Shown: in pieces, positions 8,430 to 20,282 of the stretch
Layout of the letters: each line of letters starts with the position of its first letter
Position numbering within the stretch: position 1 is the first letter of the stretch
NCBI GenBank assembly: GCA_001247695.2
Contig: LGRX02024704.1
Location: 1 to 64,000, forward strand
DNA from: Cymbomonas tetramitiformis
Taxonomy: Eukaryota > Chlorophyta > Pyramimonadophyceae > Pyramimonadales > Pyramimonadaceae
Direction: 5' to 3'
Length of the DNA: 64,000 nt
Notes under the pieces: generated by a model
Database searches by the model: none
What the model saw: only the letters and a program-made list of their open reading frames with translations
Told to the model about the DNA's origin: nothing
Translations under genes and position numbers: made by a program

Positions 8430-9400
8430 GTGCATGCCCCACTCGCGAATAATGGGGAGTTATCGGATATTCACATAAGTGAGCGAGTGGGGAAAATAAT
8501 CGATGACAAAGCAGATTTCCGGAGAAGATCTGTAATGAAATGATTCATGGTAGATTCCAGGAGAATATCTGCAATGGCAATACAAGTATCATGATCTGCC
8601 TGATGATTGGTGGAGGAGTAACAGAATCAGGCATGGGCTGCTGGTAATTGGCCGATGACAGATGTCAATCTAGGAATCCTGCTAGTGAGTTAAAGAGCAA
8701 CATGATGAAAGGGGAAGCTTGGGAAAAGTGAACCTCAGTTAGTGTTGACCAAGTGAAAGAATTGTACAAGTTTTACGTGTTAGGATTGGGCATGATGCCA
8801 AGACTGAACATAGGGATATAGATGTTATAGGTCTGCGACCATACATCATATCGAAAAGTGATAGTATTGCTAGGCTGTGTAGCCAGTATATGTCATGCAA
8901 TTAAACAGTGGAATATAAGGCTAGAAGCCTGTGTGATACACCAAAAACAATAGAAAACATAAAAAGAAAAGAAAGAAGATAAAAGAAAAGAAAGAAAAAT
9001 AAAGAGATAAAAATGTATAAGTTATCAGGAGTGTGCCTGGTACAAACTGTCCGGTTGCTTGCCGAACAGACTGCAGCCCCTTAAAACATATTAAGTTCGA
9101 TCCGTCAGCCAGCACTGCCAGGTAATAAAGGGCGCAATGCCGTGACCTGCAAATATGGGTGTTCTCTATGTGCTATTATTTTGCCGCGTCCAGTCAGCCA
9201 AGGGCGGCACAACGTGCAGCGGCCAGTATGCTACAAGGCAAATGGAGGCTCGGTTACATAACCTCGAGGCCGAGATCATGTACCCGAGCCTTGGGACTGT
9301 CAGGATTTCAGCCTGGACTGACCGGGTGCTAGCCGGTCAGACTGCAGCCCCATGTTGATGTGTGAGGCCCGGCTTTTGAGTCCTGCGCTGTAGGCACAGA
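8430..9400. other. 3' flank of the first retrotransposon; possible 3' UTR or LTR
   Basis: No convincing gene. A purine run near 8,706 (AAAGGGGAAGC) could be a polypurine tract, but no LTR can be confirmed without the left copy. CAGACTGCAGCCCC occurs twice (about 9,067 and 9,338), each preceded by a related sequence, so this part is internally repetitive. A purine-rich A/G stretch lies at 8,940-9,010. Confidence 0.4.
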
Positions 9401-11429
9401 CGAGAAATCCTCGAGTGAAATACCTCAATTGCAGACATAAAGACGTCTGATATGATAGCGATGCCCAGAAACAGGTAGCACAGGAACAGGAAATAAATGA
9501 CTGTGCACAGTCACAAGTGCCATCACAGTTCCCCCGCCAAACTTCAGTTCTAGCACTGAATGCAACCACGGTGTTCACGAACAAAATAATACCCCCCAAA
9601 AGCACGTACATCATAAACTACTGACGTCCACGGAACACCTAGCATGCCAGTAGAAGAACAAAATTCCCGTCTTGGTTACATTGTTCTCTCATTAACGAAA
9701 CAAAAGGGAACGGAACACCAAGAGCTCTTCAGTGCAGCCACCAGGACAAAAAGGGACAATTTTTTAAGAAGGCGCATATTATGGTGGAACGGAAAGCACA
9801 ACTATCCGCAATTCGTTTGAAAATATATTGAAACCAGGCAGCAGCACCCAGCTATCATAGCAGGGGTGCCAATCACGGTAGAGTGCGTATTGCTCAACAC
9901 CGCTGTAAGCATAGGTGTAATAGCAATACTCCGCTTCATCGTTACTTCCAACGTGATCTTGTGTTCCACACTTACTTAAGGTCGTGAGATTTTTTATATC
10001 CTGGAAACCCATCTTGTATTTGCAACTCAAGAAGGCAAGCTACAGCAACGGTCCCAGACTGTTTTCTTTAGGTATCTGGGCGTCAAGACAGCACTGGTCT
10101 TCTCACAGTGCTTGCGCTGTTATCAATCTAGAAGACTGTATGTCTGCATTTGGAATTGTGAACGCGTGAATATCGCATAACATGAGCTGGGCATTCCTCC
10201 CGTCAGTCACCGTTACTTGGAGTTGTTGCAGCATTGCTGCACGGTGCGGAAGCTGTGTGCAATATTCCCACGGGGTTCACGTTGTTACGCATTAAGCAAT
10301 GCAAAGTATATAAAAAATACATACTTGAAAAAGTTTTGGGGATTTTTCGTCGAGAACTACATTTTTGGTGATTTTTCTGAGTTTGCGTGGCATAAAATCA
10401 CACCAAATCGTCAAAAAAATCAAATTGATCAAAATTTGCACTCGGGAATGCTATTTTATGTTTAAGTGCATCAAATGTGTGTAAGTTCCACAAAAAGAAA
10501 TGACCCCCAAAAAATGAGACTGGAATGAGACTCGGGCCAGTCTCATTTTTGCGATTCCATCGTTATAAAGCATCACGCTCATACAGCGTCACGGTCATAA
10601 AGCGTGACACAAAAAGCGGATTTTTGAAAGAGGGGGACAATCTAAAGATCCCCCAATAGTTACAGAAATGCGTTCTCCTTGAGACGTCTGTCATGCAGTA
10701 CAATTACTACCCCTCAGTCGGAGTGACAGACCATAGCCACTCATCCGCTAACAGATATCGGGGATAGAGATAATTGAAACCGTAGCATTAGAGAGGGTCC
10801 GCAAAAAAGGCATCTTTCATTTTCCGAGACCAAACGAACGGTGCCACGTCGAATTTCGTGTCGAGTCACTTCTTGGGTCCTGGCGTAATTCTAAAATGAC
10901 GCCAGGGAATCTTTCAGTCCCGCAAAAAACGCGCGCGAAATCTATTTTTCGTGTGAAATAGTCCGCAGTCGCAGGGTCAATTCTCCGCAGTCTTTTGAGT
11001 TTGCACTACACTGCAGCAGTATGTCGATGTGCACACGAGAGCGAGACCCCACACGCAAAGACCAAAGAGCATCTTTTGGGAGCCAAAATCCGTCACATGC
11101 ATGAAGCGCACGCGTGATTTTCGTCGGTTTCCATCCGAATTCGGGAGCGATTTCCCGAATTCGGACGATTTACAGTGTTAAGAGAAAACGGAGCCCTGAG
11201 TGTTAATTTTCATTTCACGTGTAGGAATCTTTCCAGAACTCGGAGCAAAATTACGCCAACGTCCGAGGTGTCTCGTAAACTGGTCCACGTCACCCGTTTT
11301 TTTACCGAATTCGGTCTGCGGAACTTCTCTATTGCTCCTTGTGGAGCGTGATATTAATGGTGCCATATGACTTTCTTGCGCCCTACAAACAACAATCTTT
11401 AAAATTGAATTAAATGATTATTGGACTTG

Positions 11430-11665
11430 ATATCAAGGAGTGGTATCGATATTCAATATTTTCGATAGTATCGATGAATCGAAATATTGTTATTGATCGA
11501 TAGCAAATTTGTACCTATCGAAATATTGAATATTGATCGATAACCCCCCGAACCTATCGATATTGATCGATACCTATTCACACCTATTGTTATTGATCGA
11601 TGAATTCAAAATTGAACGACACAATTGGTCAAAATCGATTAATCGATTAATCGATTAATCGATTC
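11430..11665. repeat. ATCGAT-rich imperfect repeat cluster
   Basis: Many copies of ATCGAT and TATTGATCGATA in both orientations, ending in a run of (AATCGATT)n at 11,635-11,663. The palindromic cores make the block self-complementary. No coding potential. Confidence 0.75.
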
Positions 11666-12353
11666 CACATTGGGCCTTTGCAATATTCGCATTGGCCGAC
11701 TTCCATCGCGGTGCACAAGGCAGGCGCATCGAGAGAAGATCTGCAATATCCATATAAATAGAGTACCGTTGTACTCCGCGACGCCATGCATGTTGATATC
11801 TCGTGAAGAGAAAATAATAATAATAGATAATAGATAATTGTAAGAAACACTGCAATAAACAACAATAAACAAACATTAAATATATATTTGTTTCCACCCC
11901 GCCAAAAATAAACCTTTCGGCCAAGTTTATTGTTCGTGATTTCAACAATTAAAATCAATAAGCAAGACACGGTACGCCACTGGCTCTAGCGATTACCTTT
12001 ATGCACCCGTAGTTCGGTTCGCGATCATGGGCGATCCGCATAAGGTATCAATCGATAGGCATTCGAGCCCTGTTGATACCTGATCCCAATGTTGTTCCTC
12101 TTCCTCTTATTTCAAATACAACCCGCTGAGTGGTCCGCGGCATAGATGCTCCGTCCCGGGGGTAAAGAGCCCTACTCGTGCTCCGCACGACAAGACGCAA
12201 CAAACACGAATCTTTAGTCAAGGTGTTCCCATACCCAATGATATTTTGGGTGACGGGATCGGTGTATGAGCATACCGAACGGTTGGTCGATACAATATCT
12301 AGGGTTTTGTGAAGAAAGAAGCCAACACCCTCCCGAAAGAAATTCACGGCTTG

Positions 12354-12398
12354 TTCCATCAACATCTTTGTGGGCGACAAAGATGTTGATGGAACACA
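12354..12398. repeat. Perfect 20-bp inverted repeat with 5-nt loop
   Basis: TGTTCCATCAACATCTTTGT is followed after GGGCG by its exact reverse complement. It could form a strong hairpin in DNA or RNA. No poly-T tract or gene end next to it supports a terminator. Confidence 0.85.
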
Positions 12399-13530
12399 AA
12401 AAACGTCGAAAGGGAGAAGCACAACAAAAAACCACCTTGCTAAAGGAAAAGAGAAAGGGGCAAGCGCAACCGCCGTGTATTTACAAATAGTCTCATAGTC
12501 CGGATTTATGAGACATCTGTGGGAGAAAATCCAGTCTATAAAATCTAATGGCGGCTGCATCAATCTGGCGTGCAAAAATCTTCCTGGTCATCGGCAAGCC
12601 TCTCGAAAAATTACATGCTTTAAACCGACAGATGGTCTCAGCATGGGACATTTGTGCTAGATATCACGATGAGAAATGTAACTATTGATTCATAGGTCGG
12701 CACTTCATATATCACAAACATTAGGTTGCATGAACTCGTGACCCCCTAGCACCCCTAGCACACAATTTTAACAGCATAAATATCATTTGTTAAGTCCAAG
12801 ATTTAGGGATATTTGTTTTCATTCTCAGTAGCGGCTTGCAGAAATATCTGTACAAAAATTGCCACGAACGCTGCATCTTTTTCTCAAACAATATGAAGGA
12901 TAAAACAACCATTCAGCTAACAGGCTTGCCATACAACAGGATGATGCACACGAAATACAGAAGAAGTTAATAATGCATGGCCACCAGGAAGTGTCAGGTA
13001 GGAATGTACGGATTAGAGTTGCAAAGGGGGTTGGATTGCCGTGCACAGAAGCGCAAAGTGTTGAGTTGCACTGCAAGGCGTTGGCTGAACCACGGGAAAT
13101 GGTGTTGGGAGCACCACAGAAAAGTTAAAAAGTTGAGGCAAGCCTGGAAATGAAACTGCCAATTCTCATCAATTAAACGTAGAACCATCCCAAGCGAAGA
13201 AAAATATAAAATGTAAGTCTAGAGATGCCGAAGTCGTTTTGAGATTTGCACAATCCGCAGTGAAGCCAGAAAGCCAGACTGTGAGGCCAGGCTATTTGTA
13301 GACACAGTGCAGAAAGCACTGCAGTTTCCCCAACGTTAAGTAGATGGACTTCACCACGTTTTCCTCGACACGTGCAAGAGGTCAAAGCTGCTTCGGGCGC
13401 CCGTAATGAGCAGGGGGGCTTCACAACTTTACCTTCCTATGAATATAACTGCGTCTCGAATGCTTGTGTTCGTGTCACTGTACTTGTTACTTCGAGCGGA
13501 ACCGACCTAAACCTTTGTCCAAGGTCTCCA

Positions 13531-13815
13531 CTAGTTCCACTTCGCAAAGTCATATTTTTTGCTTTTCTTTTTGTGCTCGTTAACAGAAACTTCAGCGGTC
13601 CGTTTAAGGTGTGCGAGCATGATTTGAACCCTGTTGAAGAGTCTGCTACTAAAACTTTCCGCCGAAGCTGCCTTGAAGGATTGTAGAATATCTCCCCAGC
13701 AGCACGACCCCGCCAGGGCGACTAACATCCACAACACATACAGCCATCGAATTTGCACTTGCATACCCATCTTCAAATCGCTGTCATCTACCCGAGCTTT
13801 GCCCCGCTTTTTCAT
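13531..13815 (-). CDS. Hypothetical ORF C with one predicted membrane segment
   Basis: A 94-codon ORF overlapping the end of ORF B by 32 bp. It has a basic N-terminus followed by a hydrophobic helix (WLYVLWMLVALAGSCCW) and a Lys-rich tail. No family recognised. It could be the C-terminal part of the same protein reached by a frameshift or splice. Confidence 0.35.
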   Translation of the reverse strand: MKKRGKARVDDSDLKMGMQVQIRWLYVLWMLVALAGSCCWGDILQSFKAASAESFSSRLFNRVQIMLAHLKRTAEVSVNEHKKKSKKYDFAKWN

Positions 13816-14521
13816 TCACATTTTGCTGCTTAAGCATCTTGGCGACAACGCTGTTTGTAACAGCCTTCGTTGGTTTCACGAACATGTAGTCACCGTTTGC
13901 GGCGCGGCACATACTGAAAGGCAGCACTTTATAACGCTCTAAAACATTCTTCATGTGAGAATCCTCCGCTTCCTTGGACGACTTTTTCCTTGACTGGTTG
14001 CGTGTTGGGCTTTTCGAGCAGTGTATGCGAGGAGCGCGGTACGCTGGATTCGAAGGAGGGTGAGCATGCAGAGTCGAGAATGCGGGGGCGTTGGGATGAT
14101 CAAGTGTTATTGGATGATTCGGTGCTACTATTCGAGTACGCATAGTGGGCTTGTACATACGCCCCGTGGCTGGGTTACGAGCTTCCACAACTTCGGAGAA
14201 AATGGGGTTTCCATCAGCCGTGAAAGCCAAAGGGCGCGGCATGCCTCGCGGTGAACTCGCATGTTTATGAGGAGATTCACCTCGCGTCGGCGATGCCTGG
14301 GTGGGTCTTGCAGATCCAAGCGGTGATGCATGAGAACGTCTCGCAGACCCACGCACTGGGCGCGAATTCCCTTCACTTATCGCTGGATGGCTTGGAATAT
14401 TCGCACGGTGTGTCGGCAGTTCTTCGAAATTTTGTTGAGCAGGCTTCGCACTGGAACAAACCCCACCACACGGATTTCGGTGATTGCCGAACCCGGAAGA
14501 TGCAGATGTAGGTTTGGCCAA
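13784..14521 (-). CDS. Hypothetical ORF B of an overlapping three-ORF cluster
   Basis: A 245-codon ORF, rich in Ser, Pro, Arg and His in its first half (possibly disordered), with a more compact C-terminal segment (LERYKVLPFSMCRAANGDY). It overlaps ORF A upstream and ORF C downstream by tens of bases. The ATG at 14521 lies inside ORF A. I cannot assign a function. Confidence 0.45.
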   Translation of the reverse strand: MAKPTSASSGFGNHRNPCGGVCSSAKPAQQNFEELPTHRANIPSHPAISEGNSRPVRGSARRSHASPLGSARPTQASPTRGESPHKHASSPRGMPRPLAFTADGNPIFSEVVEARNPATGRMYKPTMRTRIVAPNHPITLDHPNAPAFSTLHAHPPSNPAYRAPRIHCSKSPTRNQSRKKSSKEAEDSHMKNVLERYKVLPFSMCRAANGDYMFVKPTKAVTNSVVAKMLKQQNVNEKAGQSSGR

Positions 14522-15075
14522 TCTAGGGTAGAGGCATAGCCGTCCCGATTGAGTGCAAGTTTCATTAAGGCCCCATATACTTGCGTCATACTGACATAGA
14601 AGGGAGGAATGTGGAAGAGAGCATAATAATAGGACAAGGACCTGGCATTTGGAACATTCTGGTGCACTTCCGCGGAGAGCCTCTGGAAGAAAGCGGCGGG
14701 GAAGTTCTTGGCTGAATCAGAATCTGGGGTTTGCGGTGGACGGGCAGAGCTTGCGCGACTGCTTGAAGCCCTCGACTGAGTAGCAAGGTCTACATCAGCC
14801 GCCATACACTTACGAGCAAAATTTGAGGATAATATTGACGACGGCGATCCTTCATTAGCTAGTTTCAGTGTTTGGGAATTGATTTCCTGATTGCGCGGAA
14901 AACTTGATGAGCCAGAAGAACTTTTCTGAGAACCTTTCTTCAAAGGGCCTCGATAAAGTTTTGGCACTTTAACGAAAACCGAGTAAGGCTCAGTGCGGTC
15001 TTCAGAGGTATACAGGCTTTTGTCGTGAGAAGGCATGCCATGCACGGAGAAAGCTCGCTGAAAGTGCAAAGACAC
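14377..15075 (-). CDS. Hypothetical ORF A of an overlapping three-ORF cluster
   Basis: A 232-codon minus-strand ORF that I do not recognise. It has a Ser/Lys-rich N-terminal half and a more hydrophobic stretch (SYYYALFHIPPFYVSMTQVY) that looks like folded protein. Its last 145 bp overlap ORF B in another frame. The cluster may be one gene with introns or frameshifts, or a transposon protein. No conserved domain is evident. Confidence 0.45.
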   Translation of the reverse strand: MSLHFQRAFSVHGMPSHDKSLYTSEDRTEPYSVFVKVPKLYRGPLKKGSQKSSSGSSSFPRNQEINSQTLKLANEGSPSSILSSNFARKCMAADVDLATQSRASSSRASSARPPQTPDSDSAKNFPAAFFQRLSAEVHQNVPNARSLSYYYALFHIPPFYVSMTQVYGALMKLALNRDGYASTLDWPNLHLHLPGSAITEIRVVGFVPVRSLLNKISKNCRHTVRIFQAIQR

Positions 15076-15284
15076 AGTTTTCAGGTCTCAAGCTCCAACA
15101 CCATCCTACAACTTGCTACGTATTACATTACGATAGTCACGGGCAAGCATCTTCGAAAATAGGCGGGGTGACGAAACTGTATTGTACTGTACTGAAGGGA
15201 CTTTCATCAATTGTATGATTTAAAAGGGGTTTGCACCAAAATATAATCAATAATGTAAACTGTGATGTCCGTCACAGCGTTATA

Positions 15285-15450
15285 TTCTTTTAAGGAATTT
15301 TGAAGGATTATGATACTCATACATTCGATTCGTGACTCGATACTCCATACATCTGTGACACTGATACTCGATACTGATACGATACTAATAACATACTTGA
15401 TACAACAGTAACATACTTGATACTCATACTGCATACTCATACTGATGAGA
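15285..15450. repeat. GATACT/TGATAC short-motif repeats
   Basis: Repeated GATACTCATACT, TGATACTCGATAC and ACTTGATAC motifs. Similar short motifs reappear near 63,500. Confidence 0.65.
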
Positions 15451-15471
15451 AGTTCAAGGTTTAGTGGACGA

Positions 15472-15706
15472 AACGTAAATGCATTTACGAAACAGTGTCA
15501 TCACAAAAATTACGCGGTCCAGATGGGCGGAAATTACCATCGGACGATTCTACTGATTTATCTGATCGTGTATCCGCTCGGGGCATTCCTAAATGCATTT
15601 AGATTTAAGAATTCCTAAATGCATTTAGGAGTTTTGACCCAAAAAAATCGTAAATGCATTTAGGAATTCCTAAATGCTTAACCTTATGCTAATGCATTTA
15701 GGAAAG
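15472..15706. repeat. Cluster of AAATGCATTT palindromes
   Basis: At least six copies of TAAATGCATTTA, often expanded to CCTAAATGCATTTAGG and flanked by GAATTC, within about 230 bp. No coding potential. Confidence 0.8.
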
Positions 15707-16144
15707 GGTAAAGGTAGATGCGCTGGAGGTTCACGGAACATGACAGACGTCATCGCGACTGTCATGTGACGGAATCAAGGTTCGATGAGACACAGCCGGC
15801 GAACCGGTTTTTTAATTCATTTCTTCATTTCTGATTTCATGCCAAGCCCATTGATCACGCGATTTGTTGTGACACTATTTTCGTACTCTTAACTCTATCG
15901 TTCGCGGTCCGTTGAGCTTGACCACACCGCTAAGAAAGAAGGGGCTGGCGCCTACAACCGTTAGAAACAATCCTTCGCGCTAACAGGGCGAGCAGTCTGT
16001 GAGGCTGCTATGATACTTTCCTGAATTGTTCACGTGTTTTGCTTGTGATACTTGTTTTGCGTCTTGCTGTTTCATCATTCGACGGAGTGTGCAGGTGGGA
16101 TTAGCAGCGCATATTTTGGAAAGCAACTTTCCCTTTTCGCCAAT

Positions 16145-16410
16145 AGGCACGCACCTCGTGATGTGGGATTCTAAGTTGGCATTTGTCAACTTAGCTTGGG
16201 ATGAAACCCAACCACATCGGACTCGTGGTCACTTGTTCATTTAGTCACCTTGAATACGTAAGCATAGTTTGAGGAGCATCGACTTAGGATAAGGCATCGG
16301 CTGTTTTATTTTTATGGGTTTGTGGCTAATTTGCGACCTCTTGAGGTGTGGAAGTCGAGGTTGGTGTATGCCAACCTTGCTTGGGCTCAAACCCAACCAC
16401 ATCGGACTCA
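16145..16410. repeat. Two diverged direct repeats of about 80 bp
   Basis: Two blocks about 180 bp apart share TTGGGAT/CTCAAACCCAACCACATCGGACTC and preceding sequence with small internal inverted repeats (TTGGCATTTGTCAA and TTGGTGTATGCCAA). Confidence 0.6.
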
Positions 16411-16419
16411 TATTGATAT

Positions 16420-18230
16420 CTTTAATGTAGCTTCAGTAGTTATGCAAAGTTGCGTCTTATGATGTTAGGATTATATCATAGTCTTAGGTTGAATTCGTTT
16501 TTGGGTTCACGGAAAGTGCATACACTCCAATCATCTTTGCTTACATTCCTTAATCTTTACGCAACCTGCGGCTTCGTCGTTGTGGAATGTGGAAGGTTCA
16601 GAAAGCTCAGCAGAATCTTTGAAAAGGCCCTATTCTGGGAATTTCGAAAGTGTACACGGCTGTATGTGCATCCCCAAAGGCCCTGACGGGCAACCTGACG
16701 AAAAGGTGCCCGGTCAGAGGGGGACCCCTCAAGGGGAAAGCAAGAAGGAACGGCTCAAGCTCGAGAACTCCGCAGCGAAGGCCGAATGGACTGGTGGGCT
16801 AGACTTTAAAAGGGAAGCCAAGGTCCAGCGGCCAGCAGAGACCAGATTCACAGCTCGCTCGGGCTGGTTGGAAAAGTTGAATTCAGCCCCCGAGTCGGGC
16901 CAACCAGCCCGAGTGGGAATGCACAAAGCAGGCAACGGCAGTCGGCACAGAAGTCACAGAGGTCGACTCAGGCCACGTCAGCAAAAGTACCCAGTCGGAC
17001 GATATTTGAGAATTCGTGGTGTTCGGGCAGAGGTCGGGTGTGGTGAATCCACTTGGCAGTCATACAGCCGGAAAGCGCGTGAATGCACACTTGAAAGCAG
17101 CAAAACGGAGCCCGAAAAGAGGAGCGGTCGTCTCTTTGACGTTTGAAAAGTCGTCAAAGGTGTTGAGTTGGGACGTCGTCGAGAGCAGCCGAGCTTAGCC
17201 GAGTGTGCTGGCTTTCCATATTTGTGCTGAATTCGGGCTATTTGAAAAGGAAAGCTGCTGGCTGTCGCGGCGTAACCGTGCACCTTCTCAACACTTTCAG
17301 GATGGGAATTCACGGGAGTGCGAACTATCGCGCCTCACCTGAGAATTCCCTCGGGAACTTGGTAAAGAAAAGTGCTCGTAAACGACGAAGACGATGTCTT
17401 CGTGCGAACACGGAGAGGAAAGCAGCAGCGGCGTTAGTGAGTGGAGTTAACGCTGAGCTGCGGCACGCACACATACCGCAAACGCACGCACGTACACATG
17501 AATTCAAGATACACTTTTGCGCGCCTGTTTATTGCTGTGGAGTAAATTCAAAGGTGCTCCGGGCTCTTCGTGGGCATAGCGAGTTCCTGCACGACTGCCC
17601 GTTCCTTGCGAGAAACACGGAAAGCTTTCACTTATCACAAGGTGCCTCGGGCTTACCTCGACTGCGTGGAGCTGCGGCCTTTAGCACTGCGGATTCGCCT
17701 TCAGTTATGCGAGTGTGAATCTACGCCTAAGCGGTATGGCAGCGCGAGCGAGGTTGCGAATTCGGGGTCGCTGAATTTACGCTATGCGTTACGTACGGAA
17801 CGGGTATCGGACAAACTGTCCCTGACTGATTCAAACGGGCGCTGGGTGCGTGAGGATTTGCAAGGTCGCTGTGAATTCAGCGAGGAAAAATATATTCAAT
17901 ACAAATTTACGCACGGCCAAGATGATTTTGAAAGGTTCAGGTTTATCCGCAGAATGTTTGAAAATTGTCTCTGTTCTTCTTAAGAGGCTGGTTTCCTACA
18001 GCTGCAGTGAGGCATTTCGTGTCCTTTCGGTTCGCGCTGTTTCGCCTTCTCCAATCAGCGATCTGTTCCCACATTTGAACTGTCGCCAAATGCTACATCC
18101 CGTTGGTGACTCTTGAGATGCTACATTCTGAAGCTAGCTGCTGTTGTGACGCGATGTCATATGTGGTGCGTCAGTGTCGAGTCGTTGTGAACTCCCGCCA
18201 GTGTCGCTGTCATCCGATATCGGACACAGG
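16420..18230. other. Region with open frames but no recognised gene
   Basis: A 188-codon plus-strand ORF (16580-17146) and shorter ones at 17203-17718 and 17570-17983 lack recognisable domains and overlap each other in different frames. GAATTC-rich motifs recur. I cannot support a gene here. Confidence 0.4.
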
Positions 18231-18690
18231 TCCGGATTTGAGAAAAGCATAGGTCCCATATAGGTCCGCGCGGTCCATCATAATACTTCGACAGGTCCCC
18301 TATAGGTCCGCGCGGTCCCAAAGAATTCGGTCCCGAAATATAAAAAATGTATGGATCTCGCTAGAACGAGCGTGCTTGTGGACCGAATGTGATATGTGAC
18401 TTCGCTTATATCTTATAGGAATAAACTAAGGTACATCACAAGTTTAAACTCACGATCGTCGGGGCTTCAGAAGTGAAAATTTACACTTTCGAGAACACAT
18501 GTAAGAGCATAACAAATCGGTGAAAACTCCGTGGAAATAATATAAATTAAACCTTTCCCATAGGTCCCGCATAGGTCCACACGGTCAGGGCAAGAATCGC
18601 CCATTCTGCTCATAGGTCCGATCGGAAACGGGCGACAGGTCCCCAATAGGTCCGAGGCACGATTTGGGGGGTCCGATAGGTCCAGGACCG
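18225..18690. repeat. AGGTCC-rich repeat block
   Basis: Multiple copies of ATAGGTCC, often as CATATAGGTCCGCGCGGTCC, in two sub-clusters (18,225-18,325 and 18,555-18,690). The core GGTCC is shared with the GGTCCATG arrays at 24.8-26.3 and 29.5-29.8 kb. Confidence 0.7.
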
Positions 18691-18699
18691 GTCAATTAC

Positions 18700-20280
18700 G
18701 CCTTGACAGCGACACTGACTCCCGCGCTTGGGGCGCAGCGCAGCGCTTCGCGTTGCTCTCGTCGGCGTTGCTGGTGCCAGCTGTGGTCCGGTGCGGCGAG
18801 CCGGAGATTTTGTCCACGTGGCGCGGCTGAGATGCTATGGTGCCTGTGATATTTCTTGATCTTCACGAGGCCGTGGATGGGCTCAGCCTGGTCCGGCGGA
18901 CGTCATGTGACACCCGGTGGAGTGTCATCCAGTTCGCGAGAGCGTGAGCGCTTCTGAGAGAAAGCATTTTGTAAAACAAGAAATGGGTCTGAGCGAACAT
19001 AACTCGGGTTTGGAGTTGCTGTCGTACGCGATGACGTGGCTGTCGTGCTGCTAAATAACTGACTGTGGTGTTTTGGGTTAATGTAACGGCTGATACGCCA
19101 TGGGTGGCGTCTGTGGCTGCTGTGCAGGGGTGTTGTTGTCGTGACGAGTCGTACTGTAGTGCTTTGGCGTCTTTTGGGGTATAATTAAATGCGTGACAAG
19201 CGCCATCGGGCGGATAACTGATTGTGAGGAAGGGGCTGTCTGATGGGCGTCACACTGATCGCGCGTTTCACGGGGGTTCGACTCGCAAAGGGGATGGGCC
19301 TGTGAGACTTGCCCCTGTAAGGGCAGCAGCCAAAAAGGGCTCGCCTTCAAGCGTGTGCTGTGGCAGACTGGGGTGCCAGCGGGGCGTATGCCGGCATCTG
19401 CTTTCCTGGTGTCGCGCTGAAGCAAGATTTATATACGAAGGGTGACTGGCTGACGGGGATCGCTGGTGGTACCTGAGTACGAAAGCGGGGCGGTGGCGAG
19501 GCTGGTATAAATGGTATGACTAGCATAACTAGCAAACTGGCATAGCTGGGGGAAAATGGTGCTGCAGAGTGGGGGAAAGCGGTGACCACTGAGCGTGAAC
19601 GTGAGTATGATTGCCTGAGGGGTGACAGGGATGTGGCTGAGCTGGGACAGCGGGGGGGGAGACCCTGTCGTGGGCTGCAAAGGGGTCCCCCCCTTCGACC
19701 CTATGGTTGAGCGTGTCCATAGTTGTGACAGCTGTCGCGATTATGAACAACGATGTGTCGTGGCGGGTGGCGTGGTGGCACGGCTGCTGAGGTGTCAGGT
19801 GTGCGGGGTGGCGGTGTCTGGGCGCGCGTGTTGCTTGCGGGGGAAAACTTTTAGATATATCCCCCCCCCAGCTGAGGGCGTACTGGGCAGGGAGCCTTCT
19901 GCTGGTTAAGACGGGGACAGCGCGGTGTGTGTGTTGGGGCGGGGCGTTGTGGTGGCGGTGGTTGGGGCGATTTGGTTACGGCTGGCTGCGCGTTGATCTC
20001 GTAGTTCAGTGGCTGAGCGGCTGCGGCTGTGGGCGTGTTGATCTCGTCGCGTTATTGGTAGGCGGCGGCGGTTGCGGGGCGCTCTTGATCTCATGATTCG
20101 ATGGGCTGGGCGGTGGCGGCTGCGGCGCCCGGGTTGCGGGCGATGTCGTGCTGGGGCTGCTGGGAGTGTTGAGTTGGGATTTTTTTTTAAGGTTGGGGGA
20201 TGTTGCTTTGGGGCTGCTGAAAACGTGTTGTTGGGGCTCATGGGGAGTTTGCACGGGGTTGGGGTGAGGCTGCGGATCGT
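18700..20280. other. GC-rich stretch downstream of the second retroelement; no gene recognised
   Basis: Lies just 3' of the minus-strand retroelement pol, so it may hold its 3' UTR or a decayed LTR, but I cannot find paired repeats. ORFs on both strands (19224-19445, 19906-20499) have biased composition and no domains. Confidence 0.4.
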
Positions 20281-20282
20281 GG

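Larger units (their letters stand above)
1..8430 (+). mobile_element. Ty3/gypsy retrotransposon carrying two DNA methyltransferase domains (5' end outside window)
   Basis: One reading direction from base 25 to 7918 encodes, in order: a basic N-terminal region, a His/Ala/Gly repeat tract, an aspartic protease, RT, RNase H, a second His/Ala/Gly tract, a Dam-like adenine-methyltransferase domain, an HHCC/DDE integrase, a GPY/F-like segment, a chromodomain and a C5 cytosine-methyltransferase domain. The PR-RT-RH-INT order and chromodomain are diagnostic of Ty3/gypsy chromoviruses. No CCHC Gag knuckle is visible, so Gag may lie upstream of base 1. Only two lesions break the frame: a TAG at 3613-3615 and a 16-bp tandem duplication at 5184-5215. 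The copy is therefore young. LTRs cannot be verified because the left end is missing. Confidence 0.9.
9400..13500. other. AT-rich intergenic stretch without a recognisable gene
   Basis: Only short, unconvincing ORFs. The distinct structures I see are the ATCGAT cluster (11,430-11,665) and a perfect hairpin at 12,354. Confidence 0.6.

Noticed and set aside
7704..8543. ORFs on both strands over the 27-bp array (9-residue repeats)
   Set aside because: A repeat of 27 bp keeps frames open by chance; no start context or domain outside the array.
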